The translations under genes were made by a program, and so were the position numbers. From positions 186,001 through 250,000 of the forward strand of contig NZ_BSTF01000001.1 in the NCBI RefSeq assembly GCF_030269365.1: a stretch of 64,000 nucleotides of DNA. The letters are read 5' to 3'. The notes under the pieces were generated by a model. The model was not told the DNA's origin. It made no database searches and saw nothing but the letters and a program-made list of their open reading frames with translations. The stretch is from Lentzea sp. NBRC 102530 (GTDB lineage: Bacteria; Actinomycetota; Actinomycetes; Mycobacteriales; Pseudonocardiaceae). Shown piece by piece: positions 45,322 through 53,946 of this stretch (its first letter is position 1; each line of letters opens with the position of its first letter).

Positions 45322-46719
45322 ATGCGTCGCAGGACCGCACTGATCGCACTGACGATCTGCGCGTTGATCGCCGGGTGCGGGAGCAGGCTCACCGACGACC
45401 AACGCGCCGCACTCGTCGTGCCCCAGGGCGGCTCGGCGGGTGCCCAGGACGGCGCCGTCACCGGCGAGGACGGCGCCGTGCCCGACGGCACCGCGGGCGA
45501 GCAGCCGGGCGCCGCGAACCCGCAGCAGCCCGACAAGCAGCCGAACCCGCCCGGCAGCATCGCGGGCGCCTGCCAGGGCACCGGCGGCGCCACGGACAAG
45601 GGCGTCACCGCGGGCGAGATCACGATCGCCAACATCTCCGACATCAGCGGCCCCGTGCCGGGCATCTTCCAGTCCGCGCAGCAGGCCACCAAGGCGTTCG
45701 TCGAGTACTTCAACGCCACCCAAGGATCGATCTGCGGCCGCAAGCTCAAGCTGGTGTCGTTCGACTCGCGCACCGACAGCGGGGGCGACCAGCAGGCGAC
45801 CTCCCAGGCGTGCGAACAGGCCTTCGCACTGGTGGGCTCGATGTCGGCGTTCGACCAGGGCGGTGGACCGGCGGCTGCCGGGTGCGGGATTCCGGACCTG
45901 CGAGCCTCCACCGTCACCGCCCAGCGCCAGCGCACGGCCGTGAGCTTCGGTGCCGCGTCCAACGTCGTGAACCTCGTGTCGTCGGCCGGTCCGGACCTGG
46001 TCAAGCAGGCGTTCCCCGGCGCGATCGGCAACGCCGCGTACATGTACCTCAACGCCGACGCGAGCGCCCAGAACGCGAAGAGCATGCAGAAGGCGGCGGA
46101 GGCGCGCGGCATCAAGTTCGTGTACTCGCAGGCCATCGACATCGCGGACGTCAATTACGCGCCCTACGTGGCGAAGCTGAAGGAGACCGGCGCCAAGATC
46201 GTCTACTGGATCGGGTCGGCGCAGTACGCGGTGCGGTTGCAGCAGGCCATGCGGCAGCAGGGCTACACGCCGGAGGCGTTCATCACCGACCCCTCGGCCT
46301 ACGACCCCGTCTACGTGCGGCAGGGCGGGGCGGCGGTCGACGGGACGGTGGTCTACACGAACGGCGCGTTGTTCGAGGAGTCGAACGCCCAGGTGGCGCT
46401 GTACAAGCAGTGGCTGGGGCGGGTGGCTCCGGGGGCGGCGCCGTCGTACTTCGGGATGTTCGCCTGGGCGGCGGCGCGGTTGTTCGTGACGACGGCGGCG
46501 AAGGTGGGGCCGCAGCTGACGCGCAAGGCGGTGCTGGACGCGGTGCGGCAGGTGCACGACTTCACCGCCGAGGGGATGGTGGCGCCGCAGGACGTCGGGG
46601 GGAAGCGGACCTCGGCCTGCATGACTCTGGTGCGGCTGAAGGGCGGGGCGTGGTCGCGGCTGGCTCCCGCCTCCGGCTATTCGTGTGGATCGCTGATCGA
46701 CACGGGGGTCGGGGGATGA
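45322..46719 (+). CDS. LIV-type ABC importer, substrate-binding lipoprotein
   Basis: The 465-residue lipoprotein has a signal with lipobox (ALIALTICALIAGCGS, Cys18 lipidated), a Gly/Pro/Gln-rich spacer, and a periplasmic-binding fold of the Leu/Ile/Val-binding type (GVTAGEITIANISDISGPVP, then AFVEYFNATQGSICGRKLKL). The ligand site lacks an obvious amino-acid signature. In actinomycetes many members of this family carry lipids, aromatics or urea. ATG 45322 is chosen because it gives a normal lipoprotein signal. It heads a six-gene operon whose permease, ATPases and anchored proteins follow closely. Confidence 0.88.
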   Translation: MRRRTALIALTICALIAGCGSRLTDDQRAALVVPQGGSAGAQDGAVTGEDGAVPDGTAGEQPGAANPQQPDKQPNPPGSIAGACQGTGGATDKGVTAGEITIANISDISGPVPGIFQSAQQATKAFVEYFNATQGSICGRKLKLVSFDSRTDSGGDQQATSQACEQAFALVGSMSAFDQGGGPAAAGCGIPDLRASTVTAQRQRTAVSFGAASNVVNLVSSAGPDLVKQAFPGAIGNAAYMYLNADASAQNAKSMQKAAEARGIKFVYSQAIDIADVNYAPYVAKLKETGAKIVYWIGSAQYAVRLQQAMRQQGYTPEAFITDPSAYDPVYVRQGGAAVDGTVVYTNGALFEESNAQVALYKQWLGRVAPGAAPSYFGMFAWAAARLFVTTAAKVGPQLTRKAVLDAVRQVHDFTAEGMVAPQDVGGKRTSACMTLVRLKGGAWSRLAPASGYSCGSLIDTGVGG

Positions 46720-46753
46720 GGGCCGGTTCGGGCTCGGGTGTGGGGGTGGGCGG

Positions 46754-48571
46754 ATGACAGCCCTCCTCGCCTACACCGTCTTCGGCCTCGTCACCGGCGG
46801 TGCCTACGCCGTCGTCGCCGGCGGCCTCGTGCTGACCTACAGCACCTCCAAGGTGTTCAACGTCGGCCACGGCGCCATCGGCATGGTCATGGCGTTCCTC
46901 TACTGGGAACTCGCCGAGAACCGCGGCCTCCCGCAGTGGCTCGCCCTGGTGCTGGTCGTCGGCGTGGCCGCGCCGCTCTTCGGGCTCGTCGTCGAACGGT
47001 TCATCATGCGCCGCCTGGTCGGCGCGCCGGTCGGCATCTCGCTGGTGGCCGGGGTCGGCGTGCTGGTCGGGCTGATCGGGGTGGCGCAGGTGATCTGGCC
47101 GCCGCAGGCGCGGCCGGTGCGGCCGTTCCTCGACCAGCTCGGCGTCCACATCGGACAGTCGTTCGTCAGCGGGCACGACCTGATCACGTTGCTGTGCGCG
47201 GTGCTGGTGGCGGGCGGGTTGTACGTGCTGCTCAACCGGACGCGCACCGGGCTCGCGATGCGGGCCTGCGTGGACGCGCCGGAGCTGGCGGCGCTGTACG
47301 GGACGCGGCCGCACCGGTTGTCGGCGTTGAGCTGGGCGATCGGGTCGGCGTTGGCCGCGCTGGGCGGGATCCTGCTGACGCCGGTGGTGCAGCTCGACTA
47401 CGTGACGATGACGTTGCTGGTGATCACCGCGTACACCGCGGCGCTGGTGGGGCGGTTGCGGAGTCTGCCGTGGACGTTCGCCGGGGCGCTGGGGCTCGGG
47501 CTGGTGCAGTCGTACGCGGTGGCCTACCTGCCGTCGTCGCCGTTCTGGATCTCCTTCCGGGCGGCGATCCCGGCGTTGCTGTTGTTCGTGGTGCTGCTGG
47601 CGATGCCGCAGTCGCCGCTGCGGATCGGTGGGGTGCGGGGGCAGCGCGGGGTGGCGGTGCCGACCGCGCTGACGACCGGGATCGCCGCCGGGTTGTTCGC
47701 CGCGGTGGTGCTCGCCCTCGCCTTGCTGGTGGACTCGGTGGTGGCCGGGCAGCTCGCGCTGGCTCTGGTGTTCGGGATCGTGCTGCTGTCGATGGTGCTG
47801 CTCACCGGGTACGGCGGGGTGGTGTCGCTGGGGCAGTTCACGTTCGTCGGGATCGGGGCCGTCACGGTCGCGCGGCTCGGCAGCGCGTCGCCGGTGAGCC
47901 TGCTGGCCGGGGCCGCGGTGGCGGCCGTCGTCGGGGCGTTGATCGCGCTGACGGTGCTGCGGGTGAGCGGGCTCTACCTGGCCTTGGCGACGCTGGGGTT
48001 CGCGCAGCTCATGGACAAGCTCGTGCTGCAGTCGCCGATCGCGTTCGGCGTGCGGGGGAGTCTGCAGGTCCCGCCGGTGGTCGGGTCGGCGACCGGTCAG
48101 CTGTTGGTGGCGGCGGGAGTCTTCGTGCTGGTCGGGATCGGGGTGCTGGCGATCCGGCGCGGCCGGCTCGGGCGGCGGATGATCGCGGTCAAGGACAGCT
48201 CGGCCGCCTGCGCGACCCTCGGGCTCAACGTGCGGTGGATCCGGGTGTGGGTGTTCTCGCTGTCGGCGGCGATCGCCGGGCTCGCGGGCGGGTTGTTCGC
48301 GCAGTTGCGGGAAACCGTGGCGGCGAGCGACTTCCAGCTGTTCAACAACCTGCCGTTGCTGCTGTTCGCGGTGATCGCGGGCGTCACGTCCGTGTCCGGC
48401 GCGTTGCTCGGCGGGGTGCTGCTGATGCTGCTCCCCGTGCTGCAGAGCGGGTTCCCGGCGTTCGCCGGGGTGGCGGTGGTGCTGCTCGGCGTCGCGGCCG
48501 CAGGTCTCGCGCGCGATCCGAACGGCCTCGTCAGCTGGGGTTTCCGGGCCTGGACCTGGCGGCGCGCATGA
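46754..48571 (+). CDS. Fused LivH-LivM-type ABC permease
   Basis: The 605-residue protein joins the two permease subunits of a LIV-type importer. Residues about 1-290 are LivH-like (FGLVTGGAYAVVAGGLVLTY, EELAALYG-like loop ACVDAPELAALYGTRPHRL) and residues about 310-590 are LivM-like (TGYGGVVSLGQFTFVGIGAV, then the loop MIAVKDSSAACATLGLNVRW). Each half should contribute its own coupling helix for one ATPase. The stop overlaps the next ATG (ATGA), giving tight coupling. Confidence 0.92.
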   Translation: MTALLAYTVFGLVTGGAYAVVAGGLVLTYSTSKVFNVGHGAIGMVMAFLYWELAENRGLPQWLALVLVVGVAAPLFGLVVERFIMRRLVGAPVGISLVAGVGVLVGLIGVAQVIWPPQARPVRPFLDQLGVHIGQSFVSGHDLITLLCAVLVAGGLYVLLNRTRTGLAMRACVDAPELAALYGTRPHRLSALSWAIGSALAALGGILLTPVVQLDYVTMTLLVITAYTAALVGRLRSLPWTFAGALGLGLVQSYAVAYLPSSPFWISFRAAIPALLLFVVLLAMPQSPLRIGGVRGQRGVAVPTALTTGIAAGLFAAVVLALALLVDSVVAGQLALALVFGIVLLSMVLLTGYGGVVSLGQFTFVGIGAVTVARLGSASPVSLLAGAAVAAVVGALIALTVLRVSGLYLALATLGFAQLMDKLVLQSPIAFGVRGSLQVPPVVGSATGQLLVAAGVFVLVGIGVLAIRRGRLGRRMIAVKDSSAACATLGLNVRWIRVWVFSLSAAIAGLAGGLFAQLRETVAASDFQLFNNLPLLLFAVIAGVTSVSGALLGGVLLMLLPVLQSGFPAFAGVAVVLLGVAAAGLARDPNGLVSWGFRAWTWRRA

Positions 48572-49260
48572 GCACGTTGCGGGTGGAGGGCGTGACTGTC
48601 CGCTTCGGCGAGGTGACCGCGGTCGACGACGTGTCGCTGGTGGTCGAACCCGGGGTGACCGGGCTGATCGGCCCGAACGGTGCCGGCAAGACGACGTTGT
48701 TCGACGTGATCAGCGGCCTGCGCCGGCCGACCTCGGGCCGGGTGCTGCTGGACGCGGCCGATGTCACCGGTCTGGGCCCGCACCAGCGGTCCCGGCTGGG
48801 CGTGGCGCGGACGTTCCAGCGGCTGGAGGTCTTCGGGTCGCTCACGGTCTGGGAGAACGTCGTGGTGGCGCTGGAGAGCCGCCGCCGTCCCGCGAAGCTC
48901 GCCGGCGAACTCCTGGACCGGGTCGGGATCGGCGAGTTCGCGCGCAACCAGGCCGACACCGTGCCCACCGGCGCCGCCCGCCTGCTGGAACTGGCCCGCG
49001 CGCTGGCCACCGATCCTTCCCTGCTGCTGCTGGACGAACCGTCGTCCGGGCTCGACCGGGCCGAGACCGAGGAGTTCGGCGAGCTGCTGCGGCAGCTCAG
49101 CGCGGAGGGCCGGTCGGTCGTGCTGGTGGAGCACGACATGGACCTCGTCATGGGCTACTGCGACCACGTGCACGTGCTGAACCTGGGACGGCTGCTGGTG
49201 TCCGGCACGCCCGACGTCGTCCGCGCCGACGCCGGAGTCCGGGAGGCGTACCTCGGATGA
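48568..49260 (+). CDS. LivG-type ABC ATPase
   Basis: The 230-residue ATPase has Walker A GPNGAGKTT, the Q-loop region TFQRLEVFGSLTVWENV, Walker B LLLLDEPSSGLD and the H-loop VLVEHDMD. The signature is TGAARLLELARAL in place of LSGGQ-type, a known variant in this subfamily, so one of the two ATP sites of the importer may be weaker. It starts at ATGA over the permease stop and its own stop overlaps the next start. Confidence 0.92.
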   Translation: MSTLRVEGVTVRFGEVTAVDDVSLVVEPGVTGLIGPNGAGKTTLFDVISGLRRPTSGRVLLDAADVTGLGPHQRSRLGVARTFQRLEVFGSLTVWENVVVALESRRRPAKLAGELLDRVGIGEFARNQADTVPTGAARLLELARALATDPSLLLLDEPSSGLDRAETEEFGELLRQLSAEGRSVVLVEHDMDLVMGYCDHVHVLNLGRLLVSGTPDVVRADAGVREAYLG

Positions 49261-49910
49261 TCGACCTGGTGGACGTCCACGCCGGCTACGGCCGCATCGA
49301 GGTGCTGCGCGGGGTCTCGCTGAACGTTCCGCGCGGCACCGTCACCGCGTTGCTGGGCCCGAACGGCGCGGGCAAGTCGACGCTCGTCAAAGTCCTCAGT
49401 GGACAGATCAGGGCCACCTCCGGCCACGTCCACCTGGCGGGCGTGCACGTCAACGACGCACCTCCGGACGAACTGGCCCGCGCGGGCCTGTGCACGATCC
49501 CGGAGGGTCGCGCGATCTTCCCGAACCTCACCGTCGCGGAGAACCTGCGGCTCATGCGCGGCGACCCGGCCGTGGTCTACGACCGGTTCCCGAAGCTGAA
49601 GACGCGGCGGGGACAGCTCGCGGGCTCGATGTCCGGCGGCGAGCAGCAGATGCTGGCGTTCTCCCGGGCGTTGCTCACCGACCCGGCGGTCGTGGTGGTC
49701 GACGAACTCTCGATGGGCCTCGCCCCGGTGATCGTCGCCGAGCTGTACGAGGTGGTGGGGGAGCTGGCGCGCTCGGGCGTCACGATGCTGGTCGTCGAGC
49801 AGTTCGCCGAGACCGCCTCCGCCGTCGCCGACCAGGTCGTCGTGATGACGCACGGCACCGTCTCGGCCGGCCACGACCTCGCCACCGTCTACTTCGGAGG
49901 GACGACATGA
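49257..49910 (+). CDS. LivF-type ABC ATPase
   Basis: The 217-residue ATPase has Walker A GPNGAGKST, the LivF-typical CTIPEGRAIFPNLTVAENL, signature MSGGEQQMLAFSRAL, and Walker B VVVVDELSMGLAP, where DEL replaces the usual DEP. It is the second ATPase of the importer. Both ends overlap neighbours by 4 bases (ATGA), including the gene for the secreted anchored protein that follows. Confidence 0.92.
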   Translation: MIDLVDVHAGYGRIEVLRGVSLNVPRGTVTALLGPNGAGKSTLVKVLSGQIRATSGHVHLAGVHVNDAPPDELARAGLCTIPEGRAIFPNLTVAENLRLMRGDPAVVYDRFPKLKTRRGQLAGSMSGGEQQMLAFSRALLTDPAVVVVDELSMGLAPVIVAELYEVVGELARSGVTMLVVEQFAETASAVADQVVVMTHGTVSAGHDLATVYFGGTT

Positions 49911-51162
49911 GGTACGCGCTCGTTCTGCTGCTCCTCCTGCTGTCCCCGGCGCCGGCCCGGGCCTCGTCCGACATCGGCGGCTTCACGCTGTCCGCCCACG
50001 CCGCGCCGGTGTCCGTGCTGCTGCACACCGACCTCATCCCGGTCCCGGCCGAACCGCAGGGCGAGGTCCACCTCTCCTACACCCGGACCGAACTCGGCTC
50101 CGGCCCGATCGGCCGCTCGCTCGCCTCCTCGGTGTGGCCGGGCGCCGCCGTCGGCACCGGCCTGCCGCAGCTGCTCGGCTTCGCCTACCCGGTGCAGGCC
50201 AACGCGGCCCACCCCGGCGGCCCGGCCGATCAGACCCAGCCGGGCATGCGCGCCGTCGCCGGCGCCGCGAAGGCCGAGTCGTACGCGGGCGCCAAGCAGG
50301 AGGTGCCGTTCCTGCTGACCGCCGACGGCCTTTCCTCCTCCAGCGTCAGCGCGGTCAGCGCGTCCGAAGCCCGTTCCACCGCCGTCACCTCCGCACAAAC
50401 GATCTCGCTGCTCGCCGGGCTCGTCGTGCTGTCGGGTGTGAAGTTCGAGTCCGTGGCCGTGAGCGACGGCGCGAAGGGCAGCGGCACCAGCACCTTCAAC
50501 CTCGCCGAAGTCACCGTGCTGGGCCAGAAGTTCCCCGTCAAGTCGCCGGACGCACCACCGGACGGCCTGCTGAAGCCTTGGCACCACTGGGCATCACGCT
50601 CACCTGGCCCACCGCGGGCGCGAAGGTCGAGGCCACGGCGGCGACCTCGGCCTCGCGCGGCCTGACGCTGACCATCGACGTGCTGGCGTTGCGCACCAAG
50701 CTCGGCCTCGGCGGCATCCTGGACGGCATCGTCGCCCCGTTGCTGCCCGAAGAACTCGTGCCGCTGCTCAACCCGCTGCGCAAGATGGTGGTGATCATCG
50801 GTGACACCGAGGCCGTCGCGAACGCCTCCGCCGCCGCACCCCTGACCCCGCCCGATGCTTCCGCACCCGGAGTCGTGCCCCCGCCGGCTCTGGACGCACC
50901 CCCGCCGCTCTCCCCGGGCACACCTCCGGTCGCGGGCGTGAACCCGCCGGCCAAGTCGGTCGTCCCGGTCGCCTCCGCCCGCACCCGGCCCCGGTCGTTG
51001 CTCGACTTCCCCGGAGTTCCGGCGTTGCTGGTGCTCACCGGCCTCGGCGTCGCGGCGGCGGGCGCGTTCGGCATGAAGTCGTTCGGCACGTTCCTGCTGG
51101 GCGGCGCCCCCTGTCCTTCCGGGCACCCGACCGGTGTCCCCGACCTGAGGGTGGAGCCATGA
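49907..51162 (+). pseudogene. Secreted, C-terminally anchored protein of the ABC operon, frameshifted
   Basis: The start codon overlaps the LivF-type stop. The frame encodes a signal peptide (ALVLLLLLLSPAPARASSDI) and a domain with SYTRTELGSGPIGRSLASSV and a Ser/Ala-rich middle. Near 50575 one base is missing: reading CTGAAG then GCC restores ALAPLGITLTWPTAGAKVEA and onward to 51162. The second part ends with a Pro-rich spacer and a membrane helix (VPALLVLTGLGVAAAGAFGM). Repaired, it would be about 418 residues. No family is recognised. It may be a true mutation or a sequencing error; its fixed place in the operon suggests a surface partner of the importer. Confidence 0.75.
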
Positions 51163-51476
51163 CGATCCAGGACCGCCGCCGGGCCCGCCTGCGCAACGGG
51201 CTCGGGCTGGCCGGCACGATGCTGATGACGGCGGGCATCGCGGCGATCCTCTTCGCCTGGTGGGGCGTCGCGCACACCGGGTACACGTTCGAGCAGGTCC
51301 CGTACGTCGTGTCGGGCGGGATCCTCGGCGTGGGGCTGATCGGGGTCGGCGGCTTCCTCTACTTCGGATCGTGGCTGACGAAGTTGCTGGAGGAGCAGCG
51401 GCAGACCACCTACGCGCTCCTCCAGCTGCTGGAGGAGCGCGATCGGGAGAAGCTGGAACGGACTAGCGCGCTGTGA
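51159..51476 (+). CDS. Small two-helix membrane protein with coiled-coil tail
   Basis: The 105-residue protein has two membrane helices (GLAGTMLMTAGIAAILFAWW and VSGGILGVGLIGVGGFLYFG) and a cytoplasmic tail of heptad-like charged helix (LTKLLEEQRQTTYALLQLLE). Its ATG overlaps the stop of the anchored protein (ATGA), making it the last gene of the ABC operon. The coiled coil suggests a scaffold role. No family is recognised. Its end overlaps the methyltransferase gene by 14 bases tail to tail. Confidence 0.8.
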   Translation: MTIQDRRRARLRNGLGLAGTMLMTAGIAAILFAWWGVAHTGYTFEQVPYVVSGGILGVGLIGVGGFLYFGSWLTKLLEEQRQTTYALLQLLEERDREKLERTSAL

Positions 51477-52233
51477 GCGCGTAAGCGGGCAACGGCACGT
51501 TCCCGCGCTCCTGTGCGACCTGCCGGAGCAACTCCTTCGCCAGCCCGTCCGGTGCCTCCTGCAGCGCGATCTCCACCTCCCAGTCGGCGTCCTGCAACGC
51601 GCTGGTGTCCACCGTGGACACCTCCTCGACCTGCCAGCCCGTCCGCTCCAACGCCTCCAGCACCGTCGCGCGGGTCAGCGGCGCCCGCACGTTGAGGTCG
51701 GTGTCGCCGGCGAGCCGATCTTGGGCGAGCACGGCCAGCAGGTGCGGGATCTGGCCGGTGTGCGCGGGCATCGGGTCCCACTCGGCGAAGCAGAGCCGCG
51801 ACCCGAGTTCGCGCGCCTTCCGCAACGTCTGCTCCAGCAGCCCCGCGGACGCGAAGTACCAGGAGCAGTGGACCAGCACGACGAGGTCGTAGCCGGTGCC
51901 GACGTCGTCGGTGAGCACGTCCGTCTCGAAGCGCATGTCCACGCGGGAGCCGAGCGGGCCGTCGTGCAGGCGCCGGGCGGAGTCACCAACGGTGATCGGG
52001 GCGCCGTAACCCGGGAGGGCGATGTCGGTGCCGACGACGCGGCCGTCCGGGCCCACCTGGTCGGCGAGCACGGCGGTCATGTCGCCCTGGCCGCAGCCGA
52101 TCTCCAGGACCCGGGCGCCCCTGGGGATCTGCCACGTCCTGGCCAGATCGAGGCGGTAGGCGGTCTGGGTGAGCTGGATGTCCGGGCTCACTTCGTAGGC
52201 CGCCATCAGCTGTGCGAGTTCTTGAACGTTCAT
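51463..52233 (-). CDS. SAM-dependent class I methyltransferase
   Basis: The 256-residue protein has the SAM motif VLEIGCGQGDMTAVLADQVG with acidic GTDIA after it, motif II around YDLVVLVHCSWYFAS, and a C-terminal extension. The type resembles small-molecule methyltransferases. ATG 52233 is chosen because the preceding frame lacks coding character. It stands alone between the ABC operon and the chitinase gene, from which it is divergent. The substrate is unknown. Confidence 0.85.
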   Translation of the reverse strand: MNVQELAQLMAAYEVSPDIQLTQTAYRLDLARTWQIPRGARVLEIGCGQGDMTAVLADQVGPDGRVVGTDIALPGYGAPITVGDSARRLHDGPLGSRVDMRFETDVLTDDVGTGYDLVVLVHCSWYFASAGLLEQTLRKARELGSRLCFAEWDPMPAHTGQIPHLLAVLAQDRLAGDTDLNVRAPLTRATVLEALERTGWQVEEVSTVDTSALQDADWEVEIALQEAPDGLAKELLRQVAQERGNVPLPAYALTAR

Positions 52234-52403
52234 ATGGCTGCGAGGGTACGTCCGGAAGGCCCCGGTCGCGGAACCGGTTTCGCCCACGTCAGCGGGTTTC
52301 GTCAGCGGCCGAACATTCGCAGTCTTCAGTGGATTTAAGGTGAGAGCGTTCTCATCCAACGTCCGTACCAGCGCAAACGGTGTCCGTTTCATCCCCTTGA
52401 ACA

Positions 52404-52419
52404 GGTGGTTTAGACCAGT
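52404..52419. promoter_or_regulatory. DasR-responsive element (dre)-like site before chitinase
   Basis: The 16-mer GGTGGTTTAGACCAGT matches the Streptomyces dre consensus ACTGGTCTAGACCAGT at all but three positions and includes a 12-bp near-perfect palindrome (52406-52417). It lies 45 bases upstream of the chitinase ATG. DasR is the GntR-family regulator of chitin and N-acetylglucosamine use. Confidence 0.8.
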
Positions 52420-52464
52420 TAACGTGCCCTTCATCACGTACCCCCTGCACGTGAATGGAGCACC

Positions 52465-53799
52465 ATGAAGAAGTTTCGCTGGCAGATCCTGACCGTCGGG
52501 CTCGCGATGGCCACCGTGGTCGGAGGCGTCGTCGCCGCACCCGCGAGCGGCGCGTCGGGCGTGACGGCGGCGTTCACGAAGACGTCGGACTGGGGCAGCG
52601 GCTACGAGGCCAAGTACACGATCTCCAACAGCGGTGGGTCCGCGCTCTCGTCGTGGACCGTCGAGTTCACGTTGCCGAGCGGTCAGTCCATCGCGTCGCT
52701 CTGGGACGGCAGCTACGCGGCCAACGGCCAGAACATCACGGTCCGCAGCACCTGGAACGGTGCCGTCCCGGTGGGCGGCAGCACCAGTTTCGGCTTCACC
52801 GTGAAGGGTTCGGGTGCGAACCCGTCCAACTGCAAGGTGAACGGTGGTTCGTGCGACGGCACCGGCAACCCGCCGACGACGACCACGACGACCACCACCA
52901 CGACGACGTCGAACCCGCCGTTGCCCGGCAACGGCCGTGGCGCGCCGTACCTGTACCTCGGCTGGGGCAACCCGCAGAGCGCCACGCAGGTCATGAGCCA
53001 GACCGGCGTCAAGTGGTTCACGCTCGCGTTCGTGCTGTCGAGCGGTGGCTGCACCCCCGCGTGGGACGGCCAGCGGCCGCTCACGGGTGGGGTCGACCAG
53101 CAGACGATCAACGCGATCCGCGCGGCCGGTGGTGACGTCGTGCCGTCGTTCGGCGGGTGGAGCGGCAACAAGCTCGGCCCGAACTGCTCGACCCCCGAGG
53201 CGCTGGCCGGCGCGTACCAGCAGGTCATCAACGCCTACGGGCTCAAGGCGATCGACATCGACATCGAGAACACCGACGAGTTCGAGAACGCCGTCGTCGC
53301 CGACCGGATCGTCAACGCCCTGCGCATCGTCAAGCAGAACAACCCGGGCATCCAGACGATCGTCACCTTCGGCACGTCGACCACCGGCCCGAACTTCTAC
53401 GGCAACCGGCTGATCGACCAGGCCAAGGCGCTGAACGCGAACATCGACGTGTTCACGATCATGCCGTTCGACTTCGGCAGCTCCAACGTCCGCCAGGACA
53501 CCATCAACGCGGCGACGGGGCTGAAGAACAAGCTCAGGTCGACGTTCGGCTGGAGCGACGCCGAGGCGTTCAAGCACGTCGGCATCTCCGGCATGAACGG
53601 CCTGTCGGACCAGCGCGAGCTCACCTCGGTCGACGACTGGACCGCGATCCGCGACTGGTCGAAGTCCAACGGCCTCGGGCGGCTGGCCTTCTGGTCGGTC
53701 AACCGCGACCGCGGCGGCTGCGACGGGCAGGTCTCCGCGAGCTGCTCCGGCATCCAGCAGTCCGAGCTGGCGTTCACGAAGATCACCGCGGGCTTCTAG
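52465..53799 (+). CDS. Secreted GH18 chitinase with CBM2 domain
   Basis: The 444-residue enzyme hydrolyses chitin outside the cell. It has a Sec signal (cleavage near 30), a CBM2-type binding module (about 31-130, SGVTAAFTKTSDWGSGYEAK, SWTVEFTLPSG), a threonine-rich linker, and a GH18 barrel (about 150-444) with the catalytic pattern LKAIDIDIEN, where Glu is the acid. The barrel resembles Streptomyces ChiC/D-like family members of the bacterial type with an FGGWSGN strand. A dre-like operator lies upstream. A strong hairpin terminator follows. Confidence 0.93.
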   Translation: MKKFRWQILTVGLAMATVVGGVVAAPASGASGVTAAFTKTSDWGSGYEAKYTISNSGGSALSSWTVEFTLPSGQSIASLWDGSYAANGQNITVRSTWNGAVPVGGSTSFGFTVKGSGANPSNCKVNGGSCDGTGNPPTTTTTTTTTTTSNPPLPGNGRGAPYLYLGWGNPQSATQVMSQTGVKWFTLAFVLSSGGCTPAWDGQRPLTGGVDQQTINAIRAAGGDVVPSFGGWSGNKLGPNCSTPEALAGAYQQVINAYGLKAIDIDIENTDEFENAVVADRIVNALRIVKQNNPGIQTIVTFGTSTTGPNFYGNRLIDQAKALNANIDVFTIMPFDFGSSNVRQDTINAATGLKNKLRSTFGWSDAEAFKHVGISGMNGLSDQRELTSVDDWTAIRDWSKSNGLGRLAFWSVNRDRGGCDGQVSASCSGIQQSELAFTKITAGF

Positions 53800-53826
53800 C
53801 CACGTTCGGTGGATGATCGACCACGA

Positions 53827-53861
53827 GCCGTCAGCGCCATTTATTCGGTGGCGCTGACGGC
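53827..53861 (+). terminator. Terminator, 13-bp perfect stem
   Basis: Arms 53827-53839 and 53849-53861 pair perfectly around a 9-base AT-rich loop, 27 bases past the chitinase stop. Confidence 0.9.
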
Positions 53862-53946
53862 TTAGTCTTGTGTCATGCGCCGACGACATTGATCTTCAAC
53901 TGATCTGTCCCGAACCGCGACGGCGTGGGCGTGGTGTTCGCACCTC

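Noticed and set aside
50570..50585. Programmed -1 ribosomal frameshift in the anchored-protein gene
   Set aside because: The site lacks a slippery X-XXY-YYZ heptamer and no obvious downstream pseudoknot is seen. A base deletion or sequencing error is simpler.
52880..52912. Triplet microsatellite in the chitinase gene
   Set aside because: It is the threonine-rich linker between binding and catalytic domains, usual in actinomycete chitinases.
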